From CBDCUC01 sp965222485 (GTDB lineage: Bacteria > Pseudomonadota > Alphaproteobacteria > Rhizobiales > Hyphomicrobiaceae): a stretch of DNA of 64,000 bases. Positions within the stretch are counted from its first letter, which is position 1, and each line of letters starts with the position of its first letter. Below are positions 34,753-44,711 of this stretch, one piece after another. Made by a program: the position numbers and the translations under genes. Where the stretch lies: assembly GCA_965222485.1 (NCBI GenBank), contig CBDCUC010000039.1:1-64000 (forward strand). The letters are read 5' to 3'. The notes beneath the pieces are model-generated. The model was not told the DNA's origin, searched no databases, and saw nothing but the letters and a program-made list of their open reading frames with translations.

Positions 34753-35340
34753 TTGAACCAAACTGCCCCCATGATCCGGCACGCCGCCATTGATGATGCA
34801 GACCTTATGGCCGAACTCGTCAATTATGCAGGCGAGGGATTCCCAGTTTACCTATGGGCACAACTGGCGGAGCCGCACGAGACGGCCTGGGACGTCGGGC
34901 GCCGACGAGCAGCCCGTGAAGACGGCGGCTTTTCTTATCGCAACGCCAGTATGATTGAATCTGACGGCAAGCCCGTTGGTTGTTTGATCGGATACGAAAT
35001 CCCCGACGAACCGCAAGACATCGGAGATGACATGCCGCCAATGTTTGTTCCTCTGCAGGAACTGGAAAACATTGCTGCAGGTACTTGGTACGTCAATGTC
35101 CTGGCCGTTCTGCCGGAATATCGCGGCAGGGGCCTGGGCAGGTCTCTATTAAGTCACGCTGAAGCCTTATCCCGCAGCCTCAATAAGCGTGGTCTCAGCG
35201 TCATAGTATCAGACGCAAACCTGGGCGCTCGCCGGCTCTACGAAAGTTGCGAGTATTGTGAAATCGCGACGCGGCCGATGGTCAAAGAGGCTTGGGCGAA
35301 CGAAGGACAACACTGGGTCCTAATGACGAAGATGTTTTGA
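34753..35340 (+). CDS. GNAT family N-acetyltransferase
   Basis: 195 residues. The acetyl-CoA-binding pyrophosphate motif appears as LPEYRGRGLGRSLL near residue 120, preceded by the beta-strand WYVNVLAVL and followed by LSVIVSDANLGARRLYESCEY, the typical GNAT C-terminal half. The acceptor substrate cannot be told. The start is TTG 34753, supported by GGAG 6 nt upstream; ATG 34771 (MIRHAAIDD) is the alternative and matches how many family members begin. It ends 2 bp before the end of the convergent L,D-transpeptidase gene. Confidence 0.82.
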   Translation: MNQTAPMIRHAAIDDADLMAELVNYAGEGFPVYLWAQLAEPHETAWDVGRRRAAREDGGFSYRNASMIESDGKPVGCLIGYEIPDEPQDIGDDMPPMFVPLQELENIAAGTWYVNVLAVLPEYRGRGLGRSLLSHAEALSRSLNKRGLSVIVSDANLGARRLYESCEYCEIATRPMVKEAWANEGQHWVLMTKMF

Positions 35341-35342
35341 CT

Positions 35343-36995
35343 TCAGTTGATGGGCGGCGAAAACGCACTGTCCAACGCACTTAAGATTTTCCCATCGCGC
35401 TTATAGACATCCCGATAGAAGCGTGTTCCCCCTGACCACAAGGGATCGACCGTCCAATACAGAATCGCGATCTTGATTGGTTTCTTGAGGTTTACCCTCG
35501 TCAACTTGCCGCTAGCGACGATCTGATCGATTTGCTGTCTTGTCATACCGTTTCGGTTACCAAGCAGGACTTCGGCAAGCTTGAGCGGGTCGTTCACGCG
35601 AACACATCCATGACTGAACGCACGCCCCGTTTTGGAAAATAGTTGGCGGCTGGGCGTATCATGCAAATAGACATTGTGTTTGTTGGGGAACATGAACTTG
35701 ACGCGCCCGAGTGCATTTGTGGGTCCAGGGGGCTGAACGACACTGTATGGAAAACCGCGACCTTTCTGCGCCGCCCAGTCGATCGCCGTCGCATCGACCT
35801 TTCGTCCATCGCTGCCGATCAAATCGTATCCTTTGCTGGCAAGATACGTTGGATCGGCCGTTAGGTTGGGCAATATTTCTTTGCGAAGGATTCCTGGTGG
35901 AATTGTCCAGGTTGGATTGAACTCGACGTACTTCATGGTGTCCGTGAACATCGGTGTCTTGTGATAGGGCGTCCCCGTGATCACGTCAGTCCACCAGACA
36001 AATTCTCCGTCCAGACGCGTTATCAGATAAAAGCCGGCCGTGTTCACGGCCACCAGATCGAGCTGATCTTTGAGAGAGCCAACGATCCAGCGCGCACGTT
36101 CTAGATTGACCCGGATCTGATCTACACGAGCTTTTGCAGAAACATTCATTGCCTCAAGAGTGGCCGGGCCAACAACGCCATCGGCGTCAAGGCCGTGTTT
36201 GGCCTGAAACCGTTTTACGGCGTCTTCCAATGGCGGATCGAATATCCCGTTATTGGGGTCTGCGGCGCCGGCATATTCGCCGGTTATTGATAAGCGGGTA
36301 CGGATTGTGGGAATACGCGGGTCGCTCGCGCCCGGTTTCAGCATCGCGCCGTCCGGTATTTTCTGCCAGCCGCCGGCATTCGAAAAAGCGCGATACTTTC
36401 TCAGCGCATCCTGTAGCCTCTCATAATTAGGGCTCTGAGGGCTCACATGTTCAATCAACCTTTGAAGTTCGCCCGATTTCAGAGCCGCAGAGACAATCTC
36501 CAAACCTCGGCCAGTTCGCTTAGGTCCCTTAAGGTTCCAGTTTTTGTCCAGCCGTTGTGGGCTCACTTTTCCGAAATGAAGCTGATAGAGAAGCCGGAAT
36601 AGCGCATCACTTTGTACAATGTCCCGATCGGCGGCCGACAAGCTTGCAGCTGCTCCACCTGCACTGACGCCGAGGACATCGGGATGAAAGTCACCTGCAC
36701 GCAGCCCATGCGTTTCCACGTTTGCAACCGCACGGGCAAGCACACCGACATCCTTCGGGTTAGCCCACGCAGGCGCGTAGGCTCGGTGTCGATAGAAGTT
36801 GGCCAGGAACTTGATGCTGGCAAGCTTGTAAGAGCCAATCTGTTTGGCGCCGGCCTTTTCGAGCGTCTCGATCCGTTGTTCGATCGCGCCAGCCTGTGTT
36901 TCTGACTGACCGGCCGCAGACGACCCGGTGAAACAAATCAGTAGCATGATGCACACTAGGTACTTCGTTGGGGCGGTGTTTATGACGACGTGCAT
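35343..36995 (-). CDS. L,D-transpeptidase of the YcbB (LdtD) type
   Basis: 550 residues with a signal peptide (LVCIMLLICFTGSSAAG). An N-terminal scaffold typical of YcbB is followed by a peptidoglycan-binding segment (DAVKRFQAKHGLDADGVVGPATLEAM) near residue 265 and a C-terminal YkuD domain whose catalytic site reads FSHGCVRVNDP, with His and Cys intact. The length and domain order match YcbB, which makes 3-3 cross-links in periplasmic peptidoglycan and supports growth when D,D-transpeptidases fail. It lies convergent to the GNAT gene, and no operon partner is seen. Confidence 0.9.
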   Translation of the reverse strand: MHVVINTAPTKYLVCIMLLICFTGSSAAGQSETQAGAIEQRIETLEKAGAKQIGSYKLASIKFLANFYRHRAYAPAWANPKDVGVLARAVANVETHGLRAGDFHPDVLGVSAGGAAASLSAADRDIVQSDALFRLLYQLHFGKVSPQRLDKNWNLKGPKRTGRGLEIVSAALKSGELQRLIEHVSPQSPNYERLQDALRKYRAFSNAGGWQKIPDGAMLKPGASDPRIPTIRTRLSITGEYAGAADPNNGIFDPPLEDAVKRFQAKHGLDADGVVGPATLEAMNVSAKARVDQIRVNLERARWIVGSLKDQLDLVAVNTAGFYLITRLDGEFVWWTDVITGTPYHKTPMFTDTMKYVEFNPTWTIPPGILRKEILPNLTADPTYLASKGYDLIGSDGRKVDATAIDWAAQKGRGFPYSVVQPPGPTNALGRVKFMFPNKHNVYLHDTPSRQLFSKTGRAFSHGCVRVNDPLKLAEVLLGNRNGMTRQQIDQIVASGKLTRVNLKKPIKIAILYWTVDPLWSGGTRFYRDVYKRDGKILSALDSAFSPPIN

Positions 36996-37320
36996 CGCGT
37001 CCCACTTATCCTATCTGTTCGTTTTCGTAGCGATCGTCGCATGAGAACTACGAACCCAGCGTGCCGAGAGCCCCCAATTGACAAATGACACTATCATACT
37101 CATCTACGTGTCAACGGGAAACTCGCAAGGACTGAGTATGGGCAACAGGTTAGACACGGACAAGCTGTTTGCCCCACAAATCCTTGCGTGTGACCATGAC
37201 CGTTATCCGCTGAACATGAGCGCATGTCTATTGGCGCGCAGCATCATATTCGACCGGCATATGAGATGAGTGAAGTTCCGCGATCGGATGTCGATGGGCC
37301 AAACCTTCCAATGAAGTTGT
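36996..37320. other. Intergenic, nothing recognised
   Basis: Gap between two minus-strand genes. A 63-codon plus-strand frame here has no family resemblance or ribosome site and is not called. Confidence 0.5.
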
Positions 37321-40218
37321 CTACTGATTTTTGGCCAACGCATCTATGGCGCGTCGTGTGCCGGCGCCGAACGAACCGTCGACGGCGCCCTCATATACAC
37401 CGGCGTCCCGCATCAATCGTTGTAGTTCACGACGGAACTGTTTGCTCCAGGCGCGCGCGTTCGTCTTCATCTCTTTGAGCGAGGTCGCATGACCCTTTTT
37501 GAGTGCGTCAAACATTAAGCGTGCAGCCTCTGGCCTATCCCTGGAAACGCCCTTCGCGTCGTCATGCATCCGCGCGAGAGCATACATGGCGCCCGCATGG
37601 CCCTTGTCGACAGCTTTTCGGTACCAACTGTTCGCTTGTCCGAGGTCTTTGGTGATGCCCTTACCGTTCTCCAGGTTCCACGCGAGGTTATACATGGCGT
37701 TTGCATGGTCCTTGTCGGCAGCCCTGCGAAACCACCGATTGGCCTGCGCTACATTTTTTGCAATACCGTTGCCGTTTTCCAGGTTCCACGCGAGATTGTA
37801 CATGGCGTCCGCATGACCCTTGTCGCTGGCCTTCCGGTACCAATCAATCGCCCCTTTAACATCTTTGGCAATACCAGTACCGGTTTGCAGGTTTAGCGCG
37901 AGTCGGAACATGGCACCTGCATGGTCCTTGCCAGCAGCTTTGCGGTACCAGCGGTTGGCTTCCGCAATATCTTTGGCAATGCCGCTGCCGAATTGCAGAT
38001 TAAGCGCAAGATTATACATAGCGCTCGGGTAGCCCTTGTCAGCAGCTTTGCGGTACCAGCGGTTCGCTTCCGCGGAATCCTTGGGGACGCCGTTACCGTT
38101 CTCCAGGTTCCACGCCAAATTGTGCATGGCGCTCGCAAGGCCTTTGTCGGCGGCTTTGCGGTACCAACGAACTGCCTCTGCAACGTCTTTGTCGATGCCG
38201 GCACCCGTTTGCAGGTTCACCGCGAGGCGGAACATGGCGCCAACATTGCCCTTGTCGGCAGCTTTGCGGTACCAGCGGTTAGCGCCCACCTCATCCTTGC
38301 TGGTGCCAATACCACTTTGCAAGTTGATCCCGAGATTGGACATGGCCCGCGCATGGCCCATATCAGCGGCTTTGCGGTACCAGCGGTTTGCTTCCTCTGC
38401 GTCCTTCGCTACACCTTGGCCCCACTCATACATAATGCCGAGATTATTTATGGCGGCGGCATATGATTTTTGCGCTGCACTGCGAACATGCGTGATGGCT
38501 TCGCTAAACGCGTCCTTTCGATGCAGTGCCCGTGCAAGCTGGTGTTCAAACCGCGCTGTGCCCGGATAAGCCTCAAGCGCGCGCCGGCACGCACTTAGTG
38601 CTTCTTCGACTTGAATGAGGTGATATGGAACTCCATCCCCGACCCCAGCCTCGTCGTCTGGCTGTCCTGCAAGCCGATCGCAATCATGAGGCGGTGGCCC
38701 AGCGGCTGTCTCGGGCGTGCTTGCTTTATCTACACCGGATGAAGCAGAGTTGGCTGCATTATTTCTTTCCGGCGTGTCATCTGCATGGTGTTCTTGTTCC
38801 GATGTTGCAGCCGCGTCCTGCCCGATTCTTGCCAGGCGCATTTGGGCAAGGTTCACAAACTTGCCGTCGGAAAAAGCGTCGATATACGCTTGCAGCTCTT
38901 TAGGGTTATCTTTGTCGACACTATCCCAAAATATATCCTCGGCAGTTTTGACGCGTGGCTTCTGGTCCGCGTTGGGAGTTTTATTACCGGTCGCGGGTTT
39001 TGCCTCGGGAGGCTCCTTGGGTAGGGATAGCGGTTCTTTGGTGGCGTCCTGTTTGGTTGAAACTTTCGGCTTCTTGGCCTCGTTCATTTCATCTTGGACG
39101 TTGGACTGAGGGGCGGGATCGTAAACTAAAAACAGCCCCGCGGCGCTGACTAGCAGTAGCGCCAATCCGGTGCCAAAGATCAACGTTCTGGAGCGAGACG
39201 GTCGGGAACTTTTTGAAGTATCTTTCGCTATAGATCCGTTGGACGGCCGATCACTGAAGTCATTGCTGATCGGTTGCCATACCTTAGTCGTCGCGAGCTG
39301 CTGGGCTTGGTCGCCGACAATCGTGGTCTGTGGCAACGTCGGGAAGAGCTGTGTGCGCCAGTCACTGATCGACTGAGGCCGCCCTGTCGGCATGACCTTC
39401 AGCGCGGCATCAATTCCTTCGAGAAACTCAGACCGATATCCTGCTTGCGTCGCAGGGAGAGTTGCTGACGAAGCATAATCGTCTTCCAGCATGCGGCTTG
39501 TCGATTCCGGTGGTGCTTGTCCGGACAATGCCCTGTAGATCGTTGCAGCCAGCCCGTAAATATCCGTCCAAGGCCCCTGCTTCTTGGTGTCAGTCGTGTA
39601 GGCCTCGTGCGGCGAATAGCCTTTCGACACAATAGCCGCCGTAGTGCCTGCCTGCTCAGCGGCAGCATGTCGGGCAGAACCAAAGTCGAGAAGCACAGGG
39701 CTACTGTCTTCAGCACGAATGTAGATATTTGCTGGCTTGATATCTCGGTGCAGAATGCCGGCAGAGTGTACCACTTCAAGAGCATCCAAGAGTGGCGTCA
39801 ACAGGCGGTCGCATTCGGCCTGGGTCAGCGAACGCCCAAGGGCGTGGAGCCAGGCCTCCATATTTGAGCCCGTCACATACTCCATCACAATGTAGGCCGT
39901 GTCGTTTTCCTCAAACACACGGTGCACGCGAACAATGCTTGGATGGCGAAATTTGGCGAGCGTCTTGGCTTCGCGAATGAATCGGCGCAGGCCCCATTTA
40001 AAGTGTTTCTCATCCGATGGCGTTTTGGCTTCCACCTGCAAGGTGTCTGCCCGCACAGCTAGATCGGATGGAAAGTACTCCTTGATCGCGACTTCACGGC
40101 CGAGGCTGGTCTCAAACGCTTGATAGGTGTTTGCAAACCCGCCACTACCCAAATGGGCCAGGATCCGGAACTCACCGATCAGTTCGGTCTCAGCAGGTAG
40201 GATTTGCTGGTACGCCAT
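37321..40218 (-). CDS. Ser/Thr protein kinase with Sel1 repeats and peptidoglycan-binding-like tail
   Basis: 965 residues. The kinase domain (about 15-280) has the glycine loop GSGGFANTY, Lys46 in VAIKEY, HRDIKPAN with Asp159, and DFG at 178-180. A polar juxtamembrane region leads to one membrane segment near 347-367. The extracytoplasmic part has a Lys/Pro/Glu-rich linker, then nine Sel1/TPR-like units of 36 residues (YNLAWNLENGNG, WYRKAADKG) and finally a segment like a peptidoglycan-binding domain (LQRLMRDAGVYEGAVDGSFG). The plan is of a transmembrane kinase that reads the cell wall or a periplasmic partner. Targets are unknown. Confidence 0.9.
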   Translation of the reverse strand: MAYQQILPAETELIGEFRILAHLGSGGFANTYQAFETSLGREVAIKEYFPSDLAVRADTLQVEAKTPSDEKHFKWGLRRFIREAKTLAKFRHPSIVRVHRVFEENDTAYIVMEYVTGSNMEAWLHALGRSLTQAECDRLLTPLLDALEVVHSAGILHRDIKPANIYIRAEDSSPVLLDFGSARHAAAEQAGTTAAIVSKGYSPHEAYTTDTKKQGPWTDIYGLAATIYRALSGQAPPESTSRMLEDDYASSATLPATQAGYRSEFLEGIDAALKVMPTGRPQSISDWRTQLFPTLPQTTIVGDQAQQLATTKVWQPISNDFSDRPSNGSIAKDTSKSSRPSRSRTLIFGTGLALLLVSAAGLFLVYDPAPQSNVQDEMNEAKKPKVSTKQDATKEPLSLPKEPPEAKPATGNKTPNADQKPRVKTAEDIFWDSVDKDNPKELQAYIDAFSDGKFVNLAQMRLARIGQDAAATSEQEHHADDTPERNNAANSASSGVDKASTPETAAGPPPHDCDRLAGQPDDEAGVGDGVPYHLIQVEEALSACRRALEAYPGTARFEHQLARALHRKDAFSEAITHVRSAAQKSYAAAINNLGIMYEWGQGVAKDAEEANRWYRKAADMGHARAMSNLGINLQSGIGTSKDEVGANRWYRKAADKGNVGAMFRLAVNLQTGAGIDKDVAEAVRWYRKAADKGLASAMHNLAWNLENGNGVPKDSAEANRWYRKAADKGYPSAMYNLALNLQFGSGIAKDIAEANRWYRKAAGKDHAGAMFRLALNLQTGTGIAKDVKGAIDWYRKASDKGHADAMYNLAWNLENGNGIAKNVAQANRWFRRAADKDHANAMYNLAWNLENGKGITKDLGQANSWYRKAVDKGHAGAMYALARMHDDAKGVSRDRPEAARLMFDALKKGHATSLKEMKTNARAWSKQFRRELQRLMRDAGVYEGAVDGSFGAGTRRAIDALAKNQ

Positions 40219-40678
40219 GCCAGATATCGAACCTTTACCTGTGATAACCAGGAGCCAACTTCTTGTCAGTCAGACCCAACAGACTATGGGCCTGAAAATC
40301 AGTTCCGTAGTGAACCTATTAGGCCCGACGGCCAAGGGGGCAAGCACAGCGTACCCCACCTTTGGCAATCTATCGAATTCCAGCGGGCTATTCCAGAACG
40401 CTATTGCAGGCGTGGAAAACCGATTGAGGCGTTAGGTGATTGACGCATTTCAGCTCTCCCGGACCAGCATTCGCAAACATTCCAAGCGCACGGCCACGCG
40501 GTTGGGGCGGACACTGTTTGAGGGGAGCCTCTGCAGGTGGAGTTGCCGGGTCTGGTTTGCAGGTCGGACGCGGAGGGACAGAATTGTCCACCCATGTTCG
40601 TCCAACAGGTGGAGTTTCAACTCCGTTCGAAATCCCAATAATCCTCAGGCATGTGCCGGGTGATATGTTTGCAGTCCG
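40219..40678. other. Intergenic, nothing recognised
   Basis: Several short overlapping frames occur on both strands, none with a ribosome site or family resemblance. It should hold the kinase promoter and the end of the IorB-like transcript. Confidence 0.45.
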
Positions 40679-42925
40679 CTACGCCAATGCCGCCAGCACC
40701 CGCTCGGGCGTGAAAGGCATGTGACGGAGGCGCTTGCCAGTTAGCCGTGCAAATGCATTTGCAATAGCTGGTGCAACCATAGGCGTGCCGACCTCACCGA
40801 CCTGTAGTGGCTTTGACCCACCGCGGACAAGCTCGACGGAGATCGGAGGTACTTCGTTTGCACGCAAGATCTGATAGTCGAAAAAATTCGACTGCTGGAC
40901 CTGGCCATCGACAATTGTAACGCTTTCCTTCAAAGCACTTGAGAGGCCGAAGACGATGCCTCCATTGATTTGGTTTAGCGCATTGTCCGGAGCGACAATC
41001 ATGCCTGCGTCAATGGCTGCCCAGAAGTTCTGGACACTGATCTCACCGGTGTCGTGATCCAAACGGATCTCGGCAATTCCGGCCGCCTGCGCATTGCCAT
41101 ACCCCGCATAAGCAAGGCCCACCGCGGTGTCCTTACGTGACATGCCCCAATTAGCCATGTCTGCAACTGTCCGCAGCAGCCGCTGACCGCGCGGATTGTC
41201 CGCCGTGTGAACCAGGCGGAACGCCAGCGGGTCTTGACCGGCCTCCTCTGCAAGCTCGTCCATAAACACTTCTGCTGCAAATGCCGTGTAGCTGGCCCCA
41301 ATCGCGCGCCATGGAATGATCCGGGCGCGCCGTTCAGTGATCACATGCTCGGCGAGCACATCAGCAAAATCGTAGAACTTGTTATCCGACCCTCGCATTG
41401 AGATGATATCTTTTGGTGCGACCTGTTCCCAGCGGCGCGGATTGAAATACTTGATCACAGACGGAGTTGCGACACGGTGGTGCCAGCCTGAAATCTTGCC
41501 TGCCCCGTCGAGCCCGGCGGACAGGTGCTGCGCCGCCGTCGGTCGGAACCAGCCGAATTTGAGATCATCCTCGCGCGTCCAGATAACCTTTACCGGCCGC
41601 CCCACCGCCTTTGAGGCAAGCAAAGCGTCGCGGACATATTCCTGGATCAGCGCTGTGCGGCGGCCAAATGATCCGCCCATGGTCATCATATTCAGCTTGA
41701 TGCGGTCCGCCGTTGTCCCAAGCACTGTGGTTGCGGTCACCGTCGTCCAGCTCTGAGTTTGTGTCCCGGCCCAAATTTCTGCGCCCTTGCCGTCGTCGGT
41801 TACCGACGCGACAACAGCCATAGGTTCCAGCTGCGCGTGGTAGGCGTAGTCGGAGCGGTATGTCGCCGCGAGCTTGCGCTGAGCGGAAATTATTTTGGCC
41901 TTGGCATTACCTGACGCATGCCAGACTGCGGCCTCGGCTTGGCTCTCCGCAGCAGCGACATAACTTTCGAGATCCTTTGCGCTATCGGCACTCCGAAGCG
42001 CTGACGATGATGTCCAAGTGACGTTGAGCTCATCACGCGCCTGGAAGGCGACCCAGAGTGTTTCCGCCACGACGGCAATACCGTCGGGGAGCCTGACGAC
42101 ATCAATGACTCCAGAAACGTGCCGCGCCGCCTGATCATCAATTTTTTGCGGAGTTTCGCCTTCGACGGGCGCACGCAAAACCGCGGCGTAGACCATGTTG
42201 GGTACGCGCACGTCTATCGCATATCTGGCAGAGCCATCGGTTTTCGAGGGAATATCTCGGCGCGGAACGTTTTTGCCGATCAGGCGAAATGCGTCCGGAG
42301 ATTTCAGATCAGCTTCCGTCACCTCCGGTATGTCCGTTACGAATTCCGGTCGGCCGGCAAGGGCGCCATAGCCCAGTCTTAGACCAGTCTCAGGATCGAC
42401 AACATGCCCCGGTTCGGTCCGCAAACGCCCGGCAGGAACCGACCAGACCTTCGCTGCTGTCGCAATAAGCATGCGACGTGCTTGTCCACCCGCCATTCTC
42501 ATCGGCGACATGTAGGCATATACGCCCGAACTACCGGCAGTGTAGAGGAAGCCCCCGAAAATTGGGTTTCCAAATCGGCGATCGTCCGAATTGAGCTGTT
42601 GAATACGGACCTTATGCCAATCGGCATCAAGCTCTTCTGCGAGCATCATCGGCAGATAAGTCGAACTCCCCTGACCCATTTCGGTCGAAGGGAAGACTAT
42701 GTCAATCGCACCGTCATGATGGATCGTAAGCCATGCATTCGGACTGACTCCAGTTGCCGTTGACGTGTTTGATGCGTCAGACGCCGTAGCAATCGATCGC
42801 AGACCGTCAGTCCCGATTAGAAAGGTCACGGCGCCGGTACCTATAAGCATCTCGCGGCGTGAGAGCGTGATCGCGCCATCCGATTTGGTCTCAACCGCAG
42901 TACGCTCTAGCTTGGTGCGGGCCAT
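40679..42925 (-). CDS. Molybdopterin-binding subunit of an IorB-type xanthine oxidase family enzyme
   Basis: 748 residues. The N-terminus carries a Tat-like sequence SRREMLIGTGAVTFLIG near residue 23, implying export. The molybdopterin-binding region follows, with MGQGSSTYLPMMLAEEL, MTMGGSFGRR and GEVGTPMVAPAIANAF near the C-terminus, the last carrying the catalytic Glu. The length and layout match the large subunit of isoquinoline 1-oxidoreductase and related aldehyde oxidoreductases. It hydroxylates an N-heterocycle or oxidises an aldehyde; which is not determinable. It is encoded 2 bp after the two-iron-two-sulfur subunit gene. Confidence 0.88.
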   Translation of the reverse strand: MARTKLERTAVETKSDGAITLSRREMLIGTGAVTFLIGTDGLRSIATASDASNTSTATGVSPNAWLTIHHDGAIDIVFPSTEMGQGSSTYLPMMLAEELDADWHKVRIQQLNSDDRRFGNPIFGGFLYTAGSSGVYAYMSPMRMAGGQARRMLIATAAKVWSVPAGRLRTEPGHVVDPETGLRLGYGALAGRPEFVTDIPEVTEADLKSPDAFRLIGKNVPRRDIPSKTDGSARYAIDVRVPNMVYAAVLRAPVEGETPQKIDDQAARHVSGVIDVVRLPDGIAVVAETLWVAFQARDELNVTWTSSSALRSADSAKDLESYVAAAESQAEAAVWHASGNAKAKIISAQRKLAATYRSDYAYHAQLEPMAVVASVTDDGKGAEIWAGTQTQSWTTVTATTVLGTTADRIKLNMMTMGGSFGRRTALIQEYVRDALLASKAVGRPVKVIWTREDDLKFGWFRPTAAQHLSAGLDGAGKISGWHHRVATPSVIKYFNPRRWEQVAPKDIISMRGSDNKFYDFADVLAEHVITERRARIIPWRAIGASYTAFAAEVFMDELAEEAGQDPLAFRLVHTADNPRGQRLLRTVADMANWGMSRKDTAVGLAYAGYGNAQAAGIAEIRLDHDTGEISVQNFWAAIDAGMIVAPDNALNQINGGIVFGLSSALKESVTIVDGQVQQSNFFDYQILRANEVPPISVELVRGGSKPLQVGEVGTPMVAPAIANAFARLTGKRLRHMPFTPERVLAALA

Positions 42926-42927
42926 GG

Positions 42928-43380
42928 TTATGCCTCCCGCGCTGCGCGGTCTACTGCAAGTTCAATGCGTGCGTATGTCCCGCACCGGCAGAGGTTTTGG
43001 CTCATTGTTTTGCGGATCTCATCGCGCGACGGGCGTGGGTTCTTGCTCAGTAGATCGGCGGCACGCATGATTTGTCCGCTCTGACAGTACCCACATTGTG
43101 GGACCTGCTCGATAACCCAAGCTTTCTGTAAAGGGTGAGCCCTTTCTGGCGACAAACCCTCAATCGTTGTCACGGCGCGACCAGCAACATCGGCAACTGT
43201 GAGCAGGCACGAAAATTGCGCATTTCCGTCGATGTGCACTGTGCAAGCTCCGCACATGCCGACGCCACAGCCAAACTTGGTCCCCGTCAGTCCAAGATCT
43301 TCCCGTATTGCCCAAAGCAGTGGTGTCTCAGGTGGTGCGTTCGTCTCAACATCAGCGCCGTTCAAGTTGAACTTCGTCAT
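42928..43380 (-). CDS. [2Fe-2S] subunit of the IorAB-type enzyme
   Basis: 150 residues with both family clusters: the plant-type ferredoxin motif CGVGMCGACTVHIDG with a later Cys (FSC), and the C-terminal helical cluster CGYCQSGQ plus CRCGTY. It transfers electrons from the molybdenum subunit encoded just downstream (2 bp gap) to an external acceptor, probably a cytochrome. No FAD subunit gene is present, as is normal for IorAB. It lacks its own signal peptide and would be exported with its partner. Confidence 0.92.
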   Translation of the reverse strand: MTKFNLNGADVETNAPPETPLLWAIREDLGLTGTKFGCGVGMCGACTVHIDGNAQFSCLLTVADVAGRAVTTIEGLSPERAHPLQKAWVIEQVPQCGYCQSGQIMRAADLLSKNPRPSRDEIRKTMSQNLCRCGTYARIELAVDRAAREA

Positions 43381-43613
43381 GCTAACCTCCGCAATTTGGG
43401 CGAGCAGTGCTTTGAGGCGCTGCCAACATTCTGATCGAGATGACGGTTATATGGTGCCACCATACGCAGGTGACAACATGCCGGAACGACGAGAGCACAC
43501 ATCAAAGCGGCGAGAACGCCCAGGGTGAACACCAGCCTTCCTACAGTGCCATTGCTCCGCGCGGCACAACCACTCTGGTTTCCTTTGTCCTGTTCACATC
43601 ACCTAGCAACACC

Positions 43614-44711
43614 CTACTCCCCCAGCACGACCGCTTCCACGGTAAGGCCCGGGCCGAATGCGAGAACGGCACAAGGCAGCGGTGCGCCAGCCGCGCGCAG
43701 CCGCTCCAAAATCATGAGTATGGTCGGTGATGACATATTACCATGGTCGCGCAGCACGTCCCAAGACGCGGCAAGCGCATCGCCCGGCAATTCAAGTGCG
43801 CGCTCAACCGCACGCAAAATACTGGGCCCGCCGGGATGCACCGCCCAGGATTTGATATCGCCTAATTGCAAGCCGATGTCGCCGAGCCAGGTTTCAACCC
43901 ATGGCCGCAACTCGGCCCCGATGAGGCGCGGTACGGACGGGTCGAGCCCCATGACGAAGCCATTGTCACGGATGTGCCAGCTCATGGCGTCTTCCGACCC
44001 CGGCACCAGGCACGAACCGGTCGCGCGCACGGGCCATGAGACGCCATTGGCCTGCGCGGTCCCGACAACCGCTGCCGCACCATCGGCGAAGAGCGCATTG
44101 GACAACGTGTCCTTTGTCTCCCAACCGTACTTGTAATGCAGGCTGCATAGCTCGACCGCGCAGATAAGCACATGCGCGTTCTTGTCGGCGGAACAAAAAC
44201 CGTCGGCGACACGCAGGCCGTTGATGGCGCCCTGGCAGCCCATGAAACCAACCTGCGCGCGCTTGATCGTTGCGGGCAGGCCCAATGCCTTGATTAAACG
44301 GATGTCGACGCCGGGTGCCATGAAGCCCGTGCAGGTAACGGTGACGAGATGCGTGACCGCATCTGCGGAAATGTTGGATTGGTCGAGCGCACGCCGTGCC
44401 GCTGTTTCAGCAAGTTGGTGGGCGTGCTCTTCATAGGACCGCATACGCGAACTGGTCGATGGGCCAGGGTCGTCATCAACGTCGGGATTGTAAAACATGT
44501 TGTATTCAGGCGCCTCGGAGACCCAGTCGGAGCGGTCGCGCAAGACGACGCAATGGCGTTTTTCGACGCCCGAACCGCGATAGAGCGCATCAATTTTGCG
44601 GTGCGCCTTTTGTGGCGCGCGAAAAACACTCTTGGCGACGTAAAGCATTTCCTCCGTCGTCGCGTAGACCTCGGGAACTGCGCTGCCAAAGGAAATGATA
44701 TTCAAGCCCAT
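43614..44711 (-). CDS. Type III polyketide synthase
   Basis: 365 residues. The chalcone/stilbene-synthase catalytic triad is complete: Cys127 in VTCTGFMAPG, His292 in AVHPGG and Asn325 in DHGNMSS. GFGPGL-like AFGPGLTVEAVV closes the protein. It condenses a starter acyl-CoA with malonyl-CoA units to give pyrones, resorcinols or resorcylic acids. In bacteria with an adjacent methyltransferase and flavin enzyme the products are usually alkylresorcinol or alkylpyrone phenolic lipids, but the starter cannot be read from the sequence. Its ATG overlaps the end of the flavin oxidoreductase gene, so it is translationally coupled. Confidence 0.92.
   Translation of the reverse strand: MGLNIISFGSAVPEVYATTEEMLYVAKSVFRAPQKAHRKIDALYRGSGVEKRHCVVLRDRSDWVSEAPEYNMFYNPDVDDDPGPSTSSRMRSYEEHAHQLAETAARRALDQSNISADAVTHLVTVTCTGFMAPGVDIRLIKALGLPATIKRAQVGFMGCQGAINGLRVADGFCSADKNAHVLICAVELCSLHYKYGWETKDTLSNALFADGAAAVVGTAQANGVSWPVRATGSCLVPGSEDAMSWHIRDNGFVMGLDPSVPRLIGAELRPWVETWLGDIGLQLGDIKSWAVHPGGPSILRAVERALELPGDALAASWDVLRDHGNMSSPTILMILERLRAAGAPLPCAVLAFGPGLTVEAVVLGE

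Noticed and set aside
37600..38430. 108-bp periodic repeats
   Set aside because: They are fully explained by in-frame 36-residue Sel1 units of the kinase gene; the plus-strand frames here are shadows.
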